Source: Actinernus sp. WN-2022 (lineage: Eukaryota; Cnidaria; Anthozoa; Actiniaria; Actinernidae). Taken from it: 64,000 nucleotides of DNA. How positions within the stretch are numbered: position 1 is the stretch's first letter; each line of letters opens with the position of its first letter. Under the pieces are notes generated by a model, which ran no database searches, was not told the origin of the DNA, and was given only the letters and a program-made list of their open reading frames with translations. The position numbers and the translations under genes are program-made. Shown here piece by piece: positions 19,918-28,847 of this stretch. The DNA lies in assembly GCA_030867875.1 (NCBI GenBank), contig JAOWCC010000577.1:72039012-72103011 (forward strand), given 5' to 3'.

Positions 19918-19951
19918 GTTAAACATAATTATATATATAGTTATATTCAAC
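19918..19951. promoter_or_regulatory. Bidirectional promoter before the capsid gene
   Basis: Thirty-four bases, almost all A and T, between two divergent starts. They contain ATATATATAGTTATATTCAAC directly before the capsid ATG at 19952, and its mirrored counterpart TATAACTATATATA towards the leftward gene. It has the same TATAGTTATA and TTCAAC parts as 17112-17152. Confidence 0.65.
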
Positions 19952-21187
19952 ATGATCTCATCGAAGTTGGATCCCACACAAGTACGAAGAGAGCCTCATG
20001 CACTCAAGGCTCCACGAGACTTGTATAGGAAAACTTTCACTCGATCATCTGCCAATCCAGGTGAGACTCTATACGTAGAAGTTCCAAAGCTAGCAGAAGA
20101 TGTAGTACTAGTACCGGGCAGCTTAGCGCTATTGGGCGACATCGTACTATCTGGTGGACATGCGAATAACAGAGTCGTTTCGAACGTTGGACGCTGTTTG
20201 GTCATGCGTAGAATCTGTAGGATGGGAGCTGAAACAGTAGAAGACCTTGTCAGGCCAGACCTCCTACAAACATACTCCGATATATACCTATCTACGCAGG
20301 AGAGAGAGTCTAGAATACAACAAGGCATTCAATCAGAGAACTTGAATAAGCTACGCTCGAAAGCTGGTGACGCAAGTACTTCATCTGCTGCAGACAACGC
20401 ACTCCTAACTGCATGTGGTTCAAAGTATAGGATTCCATTAGATGTTGACATTCTGACACAACATGGAGTTCTATATCCACATGCCTTAGAAAGTACGATT
20501 ACATTCGAGTTGACTCTAGCGTCTGCCAACGAGGTTGTAATTGGATCGGATACGACGAAGATAGGTACGTACCAACTTACCAACATCCAACTAGAATACG
20601 AAGCAATCAGGAACGAAACGCTGGCTAGTAATGCACTTCACAAATATGAAATAGGTGCTGCATTCCTATACAACTACGCTGTTCACTTCAAGACAGTAGA
20701 TATCGCTAAAACCTCTGATACTTTGATATCTCAAAACGTTAATGTTCCACGACGATCCTTTGCTGGACTACTTCTACTATTCATAGATCCACCTACCATT
20801 GGCACGCGAGATAGTGAAGCATTCTCGAATCCAGATATATTGAAGGTAGAAGTAGATGTCAATGGGATTCCCAACAGACTCTTTCCAAGCGGCATGCTTC
20901 CTCTAGATTTCTGGGAGGCTGCAAGAAGCTGGTTTGGTACACCCAATACTTCTATGACTCCAAAGAAGTTCTTTGAAAATAGATTCTCTATTCTAATCGA
21001 TTGTCGCACAGCAAAGGATTCCACCGTTCATGGTGATGGCTTGGCACAAACCGGCAGTGGAAAGGACATCGACATTCGCATACATAGAACTGCAAAGGGA
21101 AGTGGAAATGTGAAAATGCACATCTATGTCCTTGCGGATGCTCAGGTCACGATACTGAACAGATCTCTGCAAAGTATATTATACTGA
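19952..21187 (+). CDS. Major capsid protein, double jelly-roll type
   Basis: A 411-aa protein forming the hexon-like capsomers of the Polinton virion. The start at 19952 is chosen because it directly follows the conserved TTCAAC promoter word; the frame is open 12 codons further up. The N-terminal strands ('LYRKTFTRSS', 'ETLYVEVPKLAEDVVLVPGS') and 'RVVSNVGRCLVMRRICRMG', 'LLQTYSDIYLSTQERESR' and 'GIQSENLNKLRSKAGD' follow the pattern of cnidarian Polinton capsid proteins. A second jelly roll follows with 'FSILIDCRTAKD' and the ending 'ADAQVTILNRSLQSILY'. It heads a rightward block with the packaging ATPase, whose ATG overlaps the TGA stop by one base. Confidence 0.85.
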   Translation: MISSKLDPTQVRREPHALKAPRDLYRKTFTRSSANPGETLYVEVPKLAEDVVLVPGSLALLGDIVLSGGHANNRVVSNVGRCLVMRRICRMGAETVEDLVRPDLLQTYSDIYLSTQERESRIQQGIQSENLNKLRSKAGDASTSSAADNALLTACGSKYRIPLDVDILTQHGVLYPHALESTITFELTLASANEVVIGSDTTKIGTYQLTNIQLEYEAIRNETLASNALHKYEIGAAFLYNYAVHFKTVDIAKTSDTLISQNVNVPRRSFAGLLLLFIDPPTIGTRDSEAFSNPDILKVEVDVNGIPNRLFPSGMLPLDFWEAARSWFGTPNTSMTPKKFFENRFSILIDCRTAKDSTVHGDGLAQTGSGKDIDIRIHRTAKGSGNVKMHIYVLADAQVTILNRSLQSILY

Positions 21188-21810
21188 TGGATTCTCTCGT
21201 AGAGCACGTGCCGTTCAACGCACTCATAGTCGGTCCAACGAATTGTGGGAAGACTGCGTTTCTCATAGAACAACTTCGTGGAGCATTTCGTGGTAAGTTC
21301 GATTACATAGTACTGATTTGTCCTACGTATGCCCACAACAAAACTTATCGTGGATTCGCAAATCGAGATCCTCATTTCTTCGTCATATCGCCACCACAAG
21401 ATGTCATCGATGCTACTTTGAGTATTTGCGCAACATTTTGGTCAGGTACCAATACTCTATTGATTCTCGATGATTGCGCCGCATCGAAGGACGTCAAGAA
21501 ACGAACTGACAAGCTAGTGGACTTAGCCTTTTCTGCACGACATATAGGGATTTCCGTTTGGGTGCTGTCCCAACAATTAACGAGCATATGTAAGCCCTTC
21601 CGTGAGAACGTAGCTATCGTAGTAGCATTCCATACAGCATCGGCCGTAGATGGTAAAAAGATATTTGAGGATTATGGAGGCTCACAAGAATGTAAAGAGT
21701 TACGAACGATACTTGGATCCCATAAGTTCGCTCGCATGTGCTTCTGTCTACGCCATCCTTTCGAGGTAGTGTTAGAGCTCCCAGCACCTACAACATATTA
21801 TCATGGATAA
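21187..21810 (+). CDS. Genome-packaging ATPase (FtsK/HerA, A32-like)
   Basis: A 207-aa ATPase that pumps the genome into the capsid. Walker A is G16-P-T-N-C-G-K-T23, and Walker B is 'LLILDD' at about 91-96. The sensor-like region 'GISVWVLSQQLTSI' follows at 130-143. Length and layout match Polinton and virophage packaging ATPases. Its start overlaps the capsid stop by one base (TGATG) and its end overlaps the next gene by eight bases, so the block is tightly packed and probably co-expressed. Confidence 0.93.
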   Translation: MDSLVEHVPFNALIVGPTNCGKTAFLIEQLRGAFRGKFDYIVLICPTYAHNKTYRGFANRDPHFFVISPPQDVIDATLSICATFWSGTNTLLILDDCAASKDVKKRTDKLVDLAFSARHIGISVWVLSQQLTSICKPFRENVAIVVAFHTASAVDGKKIFEDYGGSQECKELRTILGSHKFARMCFCLRHPFEVVLELPAPTTYYHG

Positions 21811-22348
21811 AGAAATACTCGAGATATTCGGTGAGGATGTAACAGGCCCACCAACCAACCTAGACGTCACATCAGACAATCGTGAATCACTTTCGATCTT
21901 AGCCGCAACAGGCGTAACGAAAGAATACTTAGGTAAGAACTTTTCTCTAGGAGACATCTCTAGACTTCCTGAGAAAGAAGTAGACAAGTTGCATAGGAGG
22001 TATCAGGCCGTTCTAGCTAAGCAAGTAACGAAAGGCTTAGTCGACGGTGTGACACGTCTAGCTACCCGCCTAGTTGCCTACCTAGTACCAATAGATTCTC
22101 AAGAAGCCCTGATCAAGGACCTACAAGAAGACCCTCTAGTCCGCAACGAAATCAGTGCTGCGACTGGCCTACTATCGCTCAAAGCCGGTCGCCTTGTAGC
22201 TCTAGCTAGCGTCCTATTCCACATATCTGGTCACGTAGTCATTCCTGGTACAACTGTTGAACCTTCACATATACCTACTATATCGAAGCAAGATGGAAGG
22301 ACAGACGGATCAGATAACTGCGAATCCTCCGACGACTGCACCAACTAA
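21803..22348 (+). CDS. Conserved small Polinton protein
   Basis: A 181-aa protein of a family I recognise in animal Polintons, function unknown. The conserved core is 'EKEVDKLHRRYQAVLAKQVTKG' in parts, then 'VDGVTRLATRLVAYLVPIDS', 'LIKDLQEDPLVRNEIS', 'GLLSLKAGRLVALASVLFHI'. It is probably helical, with the last part hydrophobic enough for membrane or capsid contact. The C-terminus is polar, and the last 56 bases are shared, in another frame, with the next gene. Confidence 0.7.
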   Translation: MDKEILEIFGEDVTGPPTNLDVTSDNRESLSILAATGVTKEYLGKNFSLGDISRLPEKEVDKLHRRYQAVLAKQVTKGLVDGVTRLATRLVAYLVPIDSQEALIKDLQEDPLVRNEISAATGLLSLKAGRLVALASVLFHISGHVVIPGTTVEPSHIPTISKQDGRTDGSDNCESSDDCTN

Positions 22349-22643
22349 GATAAAAAACCCAAAGCGCGTCGCAGCTGGAAAAGCACTAGCGTTAAGCAAC
22401 AAACTCGCTAAAGAAGCTCAAAAGAGAGAGTTGATGCGCGAAAGCGAATCATGTAAAGAAGTCGACGTAGAGAAAGGTCGGTTCGAAAGCCTGACTATCC
22501 TCGCAGTCATTGGTACTGGCGCTACATTGTTTGGCACGTACTTTGCGTACAAGAAGTATGTAGATGGTAATAAGCGTGTTGCCACCGTTAGCACGACACA
22601 ACCTGCAGCTCCGGCAAAGCCAACGGCACTAGACATGGAGTAA
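22293..22643 (+). CDS. Single-pass membrane protein, conserved in Polintons
   Basis: A 116-aa protein. The ATG at 22293 is preferred because it follows CTATATCGAAGCAAG, a shared promoter-like word, and begins the family-like 'MEGQTDQ'. The frame is open to 22257 with a non-ATG codon. The segment 'IKNPKRVAAGKALA' at about 20-33 and a membrane span 'LTILAVIGTGATLFGTYFAY' at about 67-86 match a small Polinton membrane protein family. Overlaps the previous gene by 56 bp in a different frame. Function unknown, probably virion membrane. Confidence 0.7.
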   Translation: MEGQTDQITANPPTTAPTKIKNPKRVAAGKALALSNKLAKEAQKRELMRESESCKEVDVEKGRFESLTILAVIGTGATLFGTYFAYKKYVDGNKRVATVSTTQPAAPAKPTALDME

Positions 22644-22680
22644 CACTTAAAGACTCGAGATCATAGTAGTATATATCTAG

Positions 22681-22905
22681 ATGGAGAAGGAATTGACGAA
22701 GACGGCAACCGATGCAGTCAAAATCGTTGGACTCGCTGCTGGTATTGGGTGGATCGTAAAAAAGACTACCAAGGAATCTATGCTTAGCGATCCTTCTTCT
22801 TCCCTAGCGAATTACGCAAAGTGGACTGCCGTGATACTTGGTAGCTTATACGCAAAGGAATATCTTGAGAAACAACTTGAGAAAGAAAGAAAAGCCCAAA
22901 CCTAA
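22681..22905 (+). CDS. Tiny two-span membrane protein, conserved in Polintons
   Basis: A 74-aa protein with two hydrophobic segments, about 12-27 ('AVKIVGLAAGIGWIVKK') and about 43-58 ('YAKWTAVILGSLYAKEYL'), separated by the S-D-P-S-S-S loop typical of this small Polinton family. The basic, charged tail ends 'EKERKAQT'. A TAGTATATATCTAG word lies directly before the ATG. Function unknown; its size and spans suggest a virion membrane or holin-like role, which is inference. Confidence 0.7.
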   Translation: MEKELTKTATDAVKIVGLAAGIGWIVKKTTKESMLSDPSSSLANYAKWTAVILGSLYAKEYLEKQLEKERKAQT

Positions 22906-24425
22906 ATCTTGAGAAACAAAAGATCATACCATAATGGCGGCAGCAATTGGAATGGCCCTCCTCGGGCGATTTTTTTTTTCCAGCCTAGTTCATTGCGCAT
23001 CCCTTTCTGCGCATAATTTTGTTTAGCAATTGGTGAAGCATAACACAATTGTCTACTTTATATATATTGTATAATCCAATATGGCGACTATCCCAATCGC
23101 GATGTAACGAACAGCTTCATTTATCAGCAAATTGAATAAGATTTATTCATTTCATACCAAATATGAATATTATCTGACAATGAGAATTATGATACTGGAC
23201 ATATGTAATAATCCTATCGGCGTTTCGATCCCAACAGCAATATTGCCGTCAAGAGTTTGAATAGTCCGAAGTCGAAGACCAAACCATGTCGAGTACTCAA
23301 CTAGCAATACGAATTTCAGCTTCCAAACAACGAATTTCACCTTCAGAACTATTCTGTTGCGAGTACCAAATGACCTAGAAATACAAAGATGCGGCTCGAT
23401 CGATGAACGGATTACCCTGTTCGTCGAACAAACTAGGCTGTGAATCGATTATACAGCCCACTTCATTGCGCATACCCTACTGCGCATCCAAGTTTTAGCA
23501 ATTGGTGACCGTGGCAAAATACGTGGCATTCTATTATCCAAGATGGCGGCAGTTTTGTTTACATGTACGTATTCGAGCCGTGAGAGTGTCTGAACGTGTT
23601 TAACAATGCGCTGACAGAGGAGCTAAGAAGTACTGGCTGGAATAACAATATCAATTATCAGCTAAATATCAAGCCTGAAACAATAATTATTACAAACTCC
23701 TGGGAGACTCGATCGAGGAAACACGCACGTTTTAAATCCGGTTTTAAATATAAATGTATAGCTCTCCTTTATACTTTTGTATAAAGCAGCTAGTAGGGAT
23801 ACCAAATCAGCTTTGGACATTGGAATTTACACCTTCAGAAGTCTTATGTTGCGAGTATCAAATGGTCCCTAGACTCAGATGTGACTCCAACGAACTGGGC
23901 TGTAAATCAAACGTACAGCCTAGTTTATTGCGCATGCGCATGCTCTTCTGCGCATTAGAAGATTTGAAAGACCTGTGCAGGACAACAACTTCAAAGGTGA
24001 GACATTTTATTGTAGTTTACAGCATTATTGAAAACAATTGATACATCCACAAGTCTTGATTTAATTTTTAAGACATGATGAAAATGTCCTCATTTATGTG
24101 TCGCCTTTCAGCCAATTAGCGATTTCCACGTCACATGCTTACCCTTGCTTTGAACAACAGGGCCCAGGTCCAAGTATTGTTTATAAAATAAATCAAACAA
24201 TACATGGATGTGTATATTATGGAATTGATCTTCTCTTGTTCAACTCAATATCTCACTCTTGATATCTCACAACTTGATATCTCACTCATTCGCTGCGCTC
24301 ACTCATGAGATATCATCAAGTTAAACACTCGAAGATAAATTCCATATCTCCACGTGCCCAACTAGCTGACCCATAATTATGTTACACGCAAATTGATGCT
24401 ATCTTGAAATCATGCAGCATGCTAG

Positions 24426-25311
24426 TTGAAGGGCTGTCATGTGACACTAGGGCATAAGGACTGCCAATCAAATTCTAAATTCTCCTTCAAGATCTTTGTT
24501 TTTTTAAGTGAGAATTTAGAATGTGATCAGGAGTCACTTATGCTCTTGTTGCACAAAGCCCTTCAATTAGCAATTAGCAATATCTGTTGCAATCTTGAGA
24601 TCACTGTATAATGAGCCAATAATTATTTTCTTTTTCTGGAAATGGAAAGAAGATGTTAAATGCTCAAAATAGGTTCTCAATCGTCCTCAGTCCATAGTCG
24701 ATTAAATGCAACATGTAATCCAGCAGCAAAATTGGGAAACAAAATATTTTCTGGGATGGCCAACATTGTACATGTACATGTAAGCAGCTTAATATGTATA
24801 GTAAATACATGTACTATAATATCCCATGATTACTATAGCTATTACAAGTACTTCTTTACAAAGTTCTAGGTTTCAACATTAGCAGCAGCACCAAATACAT
24901 GCACTCACTGTCACTGAATACCTATTTCACACTGAATACTTATAGGTAAATTAATATTTTTACAACAATTGCTCAGTTTCTCATTTTCTGTTTGGCTTAT
25001 TGCCATGGGAGATAAGGACATACCATGGATTGTGTCATTGCTCCTGTCACGGATTACATAATAGCGCATACTAAAATACTTTCTCCCACAATTTCCATTG
25101 TTTTCAAAGGTTTTCCGCTTCACTATTTCTGGTGGTGGCTGTAAAAACAAATTTAAGGTAGTTTACTTGATACATGTATATCCTCTTATTTACCATGGTT
25201 TGCATCATTGCATGGTCACATTATTGTGGATTTATGCTGGTAAATAAGAGGACATACTGATAAACTATCCTAAATAAATAAATAAATTGTGGGAATATTA
25301 TCATGTACCAT
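24426..25311. repeat. Nested hairpins at the foldback centre
   Basis: About 24426-24590 is itself an inverted repeat: TTGAAGGGCTGT and ACAAAGCCCTTCAATT as ends, with inner AATTCTAAATTCTCC facing GAGAATTTAGAAT. The unpaired spacer 24581-25311 holds another hairpin at about 25153-25273, with TTTAAGGTAGTTTAC and CCTCTTATTTACCA facing their complements. These look like small MITEs from which the bigger element grew. No coding frame. Confidence 0.6.
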
Positions 25312-26091
25312 AAATTGAAGGGCTGTGTGAAAAAAGGGTGTAAGTACTTGACCCTTGATCACATTCTAAATTCTCCCTTAGAAAACAAAGATCTTGAAGG
25401 AGAATTTAGAATTTGATTGGCAGTCCTTATGCCCTAGTGTCACACAGCCCTTCAACTAGCATGCTGCATGATTTCAAGATAGCATCAATTTGCGTGTAAC
25501 ATAATTATGGGTCAGCTAGTTGGTCACGTGGAGATATGGAATTTATCTTCGAGTGTTTAACTTGATGATATCTCATGAGTGAGCGCAGCAAATGAGTGAG
25601 ATATCAAGTTGTGAGATATCAAGAGTGAGATATCGAGTTGAACAAGAGAAGATCAATTCCATAATATACACATCCATGTATTGTTTGATTTATTTTATAA
25701 ACAATACTTGGATCTGGGCCCTGTTGTTCAAAGCAAGGGTAAGCATGTGACGTGGAAATCGCTAATTGGCTGAAAGGCGACACATAAATGAGGACATTTT
25801 CATCATGTCTTAAAAATTAAATCAGGACTTGTAGATGTATCAATTGTTTTCAATAATGCTGTAAACTACAATAAAATGTCTCACCTCAAGTTTCAAGTTT
25901 CAAGTTTATTATTCACCTTTGAAGTTGTTGTCCTGCACAGGTCTTTCAAATCTTCTAATGCGCAGAAGAGCATGCGCATGCGCAATAAACTAGGCTGTAC
26001 GTTTGATTTACAGCCCAGTTCGTTGGAGTCACATCTGAGTCTAGGGACCATTTGATACTCGCAACATAAGACTTCTGAAGGTGTAAATTCC

Positions 26092-26325
26092 GGCGCTTTC
26101 TCAGTGTAAGCATATTAATAATTCATTTTGTCGAATTTTCATACAAACCTTCTAAAACCTAACCCCAAAATTTGAAAAAACCCTAACCATTTTAAATCCC
26201 AAATCATTAATAGAACGAGTCTAAATACACCTGAACTTAATGGAGAATTTAGAGATGTTTTCAAGTGTTTTCAAGTGCACTTTTGCTTTAACAATTTCAG
26301 GACATGCTTACACTGAGAAACCCCC
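26092..26325. mobile_element. Small hAT-like MITE in the foldback right arm
   Basis: A 234-bp insertion with inverted ends (TTTCTCAGTGTAAGCAT and ATGCTTACACTGAGAAA) and an 8-bp duplication TAAATTCC at 26084-26091 and 26326-26333. The complementary left arm of the foldback (23822-23829) is the empty site. An 8-bp duplication suits hAT-type transposition. The insertion postdates the foldback. Confidence 0.85.
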
Positions 26326-27582
26326 TAAATTCCAATGTCCAAAGCTGATTTGGTATCCCTACTAGCTGCTTTATACAGCTATACATTTATATTTAAAACC
26401 GGATTTAAAACGTGCGTGTTTCCTCGATCGAGTCTCCCAGGAGTTTGTAATAATTATTGTTTCAGGCTTGATATTTAGCTGATAATTGATATTGTTATTC
26501 CAGCCAGTACTTCTTAGCTCCTCTGTCAGCGCATTGTTAAACACGTTCAGACACTCTCACGGCTCGAATACGTACATGTAAACAAAACTGCCGCCATCTT
26601 GGATAATAGAATGCCACGTATTTTGCCACGGTCACCAATTGCTAAAACTTGGATGCGCAGTAGGGTATGCGCAATGAAGTGGGCTGTATAATCGATTCAC
26701 AGCCTAGTTTGTTCGACGAACAGGGTAATCCGTTCATCGATCGAGCCGCATCTTTGTATTTCTAGGTCATTTGGTACTCGCAACAGAATAGTTCTGAAGG
26801 TGAAATTCGTTGTTTGGAAGCTGAAATTCGTATTGCTAGTTGAGCACTCGACATGGTTTGGTCTTCGACTTCGGACTATTCAAACTCTTGACGGCAATAT
26901 TGCTGTTGGGATCGAAACGCCGATAGGATTATTACATATGTCCAGTATCATAATTCTCATTGTCAGATAATATTCATATTTGGTATGAAATGAATAAATC
27001 TTATTCAATTTGCTGATAAATGAAGCTGTTCGTTACATCGCGATTGGGATAGTCGCCATATTGGATTATACAATATATATAAAGTAGACAATTGTGTTAT
27101 GCTTCACCAATTGCTAAACAAAATTATGCGCAGAAAGGGATGCGCAATGAACTAGGCTGGAAAAAAAAAATCGCCCTCCTCGGGGCTATATTGAATGCAA
27201 CGGCATTTACTGGTGGTGGCATACTAGCTAGAATGCTTGGAAAAGATGGTGATGTAGATGCAGAACGAGAGAGACACGATAGGGCCACCGAAAAACTAGA
27301 ACGTGAAATGAAAGCGTATAGAATCAAACGTCAAAGCTTATATGACTATGCACAAGAGCAGGAAGGTCTTGAACGCAAAGCACACAACGATCAAAGAGAT
27401 ACCAACGAAGCCTTAGTGCGATCCGATAAGTTACGTAAGGCGCTTAAACATCTCAAAGAGATGAAAGAACCCCGCTTATCTGACTACTACAAACCCTCAA
27501 ACAATCAGAAGACTGGTGAGTTGCTCTACGTTGGGGGTGGAATGCTAGGCGTTGGATACACTATTAGTAAATGGATATAGAT

Positions 27583-27725
27583 ACTACTAAGCTACTAGTA
27601 AGTTACCTAAGCTACTAGTAAGTTACCCTAAGCTACTGGTGAGTTGCCCTAAGCTACTAGTAAGCTACTAGTAAGTTACCTAAGCTACTAGTAAGCTACT
27701 TAAGCTACTACTAAGCTACTACTAA
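27583..27725. repeat. Short tandem repeat, AAGCTACTAGTAAGTTACC units
   Basis: About seven degenerate units of roughly 20 bp (AAGCTACTAGTAAGTTACCT and shorter variants) between the stop of the broken virion gene and a hairpin. Every unit has CTAGTA or close variants. No protein frame. The placement between two genes suggests a spacer or regulatory array; a replication slippage product is equally possible. Confidence 0.75.
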
Positions 27726-27786
27726 AAAAAAAAGGAAGAATGAAGAGGGTCACGCAACGACTTTCTTTATTCTTCCTTTTTTTTTC
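27724..27786. terminator. A/T-tailed hairpin, right copy (inverted)
   Basis: The arm GGAAGAATGAAGAG and its complement CTTTCTTTATTCTTCC enclose a loop with CACGCAACGAC (27751-27761), flanked by a run of ten A and a run of nine or ten T. This is the reverse complement of the hairpin at 14715-14784, including the loop. It lies between the broken virion gene and the integrase start. Confidence 0.6.
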
Positions 27787-27803
27787 ATCTGTTGAAGGTT
27801 AGA

Positions 27804-28847
27804 ATGTATAGATGTATGATGGATTCTAAACTTGCGAATATCTTCTATGGGCCTATGGGCTATTGGAAAGGTCACACTGCAATTGGCAAGCTATCGGTAG
27901 CAGCGAAAGCATCAGAAGACGTGGCTAGGAGTTGGTTGGAAAAGCAATCTATGTGGCAAATATATCTACCACCACCAAAACACATTCCACGACCACATTG
28001 GACTGTATCGAAACCAAATGAAGTCCACCAAGCTGATTTGATATTTCTACCACACGATCGACCTGGGCGTGGACGGAAGCTATACAAGTACGCATTGGTA
28101 GTAATCGACGTAGCTTCTCGATACAAAGAAGCCGAACCTTTGGCATCTAAAGATAGTGGTGAAGTTGCTGCGGCATTCGAACGAATCTATAAACGTAGTC
28201 CACTAGAATGGCCAAAGACTTTGCAAGTAGATCCTGGTAGAGAATTCATGGGACGTATGTCTGAAACGCTAGAACTACATGGTACGAAAGTTCAACGAGG
28301 TGAGGCTGGTAATCATAGAGCGCAAAGTTTTGTTGAAAGAGCAAATAGGACTCTAGCTGAGAGATTGTTTGGATATCAATATGCACAAGAGATGGTGCTT
28401 ACTTCGGAAGGATCAGATGAGCGTAGTAGAGAATGGGTAATTCGTTTACCAATGGTTATCAAAGCCATGAACAGTGAGGTGACTCGTTTGACTGGTAAAG
28501 AGCCTTCTAATTCTGTAATGGCGCAACAAGTAGATCTGAAGACTCCTACGTATTCGCGCACCGTTGGATTGAGAGAAGAGCGTCTACCATTCGACGTTCT
28601 AGTTCGATATCTTTATGCACCAGGAGAATTGGAAGGAGGTGAAAAACGTAGAGCTACTGATCCTGTGTGGAGTTTGCAGATATACACCATTTCGCGAAGT
28701 GTAGTATCTTCGGGACAGCCTGTGCTTTACTACCTTGCGAAGGAGAAGGACGCACCCAAACGTGGATTCGTTCGTGAAGAGCTACAAGTCGTTCCTAGGG
28801 ATACAGAACTACCACCAAAAGGAATTCTGTTTGTACCTAGACGCTAA
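27804..28847 (+). CDS. Retroviral-type integrase
   Basis: A 347-aa DDE integrase that inserts the element into host DNA. Counting from the ATG at 27804, the catalytic residues are D78 ('HQADLIFL'), D143 ('QVDPGREF') and E178 ('VERANRTLAERL'), spaced as in retroviral integrases. The C-terminal region has 'RATDPVWSLQIYTISRSVV', 'GQPVLYYLAKEKDAPKRGF' and 'EELQVVPRDTELPP', the SH3-like tail of Polinton integrases. No clear HHCC zinc site is visible at the short N-terminus. Alternative starts are 27816 or 27819. The word TGTTGAAGG lies just upstream. The stop overlaps the convergent polymerase stop by four bases. Confidence 0.93.
   Translation: MYRCMMDSKLANIFYGPMGYWKGHTAIGKLSVAAKASEDVARSWLEKQSMWQIYLPPPKHIPRPHWTVSKPNEVHQADLIFLPHDRPGRGRKLYKYALVVIDVASRYKEAEPLASKDSGEVAAAFERIYKRSPLEWPKTLQVDPGREFMGRMSETLELHGTKVQRGEAGNHRAQSFVERANRTLAERLFGYQYAQEMVLTSEGSDERSREWVIRLPMVIKAMNSEVTRLTGKEPSNSVMAQQVDLKTPTYSRTVGLREERLPFDVLVRYLYAPGELEGGEKRRATDPVWSLQIYTISRSVVSSGQPVLYYLAKEKDAPKRGFVREELQVVPRDTELPPKGILFVPRR

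Larger units (their letters stand above)
22967..27172. mobile_element. Foldback (long inverted repeat) transposon inside the Polinton
   Basis: Ends CGATTTTTTTTTTCCAGCC on the left and GGCTGGAAAAAAAAAATC on the right. The arms are complementary for about 1.6 kb (22967-24580 and 25312-27172), the right one longer because of later insertions. The target duplication is 9-12 bp (gccctcctcggg at 22955-22966 and 27173-27184). The range is ambiguous because the repeat ends and the target share bases. Long arms and 9-11 bp duplications fit Mutator-like or foldback elements. No transposase frame is present, so it is non-autonomous. The end-like word CAGCCTAGTTCATTGCGCAT recurs in variants near 22980, 23454 and 23918 and mirrored in the other arm. 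It breaks a virion-type gene. Confidence 0.9.
22934..27580 (+). pseudogene. Conserved Polinton virion-type gene, broken by a foldback element
   Basis: The first 11 codons lie at 22934-22966 and the remaining 135 or so at 27174-27580. The 4.2-kb foldback at 22967-27172 splits them, and the duplicated target gccctcctcggg appears at both edges in the same reading frame. The 3' part encodes a short hydrophobic region, a charged coiled coil ('RHDRATEKLEREMKAYR' and 'RKAHNDQRDTNEALVRS'), 'EPRLSDYYKPSNNQ' and a hydrophobic end 'LLYVGGGMLGVGYTISK', the layout of a family frequent in Polintons. A frame open from 27092 starts inside the transposon and is chimeric, so it should not be taken as the natural N-terminus. 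Confidence 0.8.

Noticed and set aside
19916..19951. Capsid start at 19916 and membrane-protein start at 19977
   Set aside because: Both would place coding sequence through the shared A/T promoter and, for the second, into the capsid gene. The later starts at 19952 and 19917 fit the conserved spacing.
22967..27172. The 4-kb palindrome as an assembly artefact
   Set aside because: The arms differ by private insertions (26092-26325 and about 30 bp near 25890) and many substitutions, and a target duplication is present, which a head-to-head misassembly would not give.
27092..27580. A single 162-codon gene starting at 27092
   Set aside because: The first 27 or so codons come from the foldback transposon end. 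The real gene begins at 22934 and is interrupted; the frame is fused by chance.
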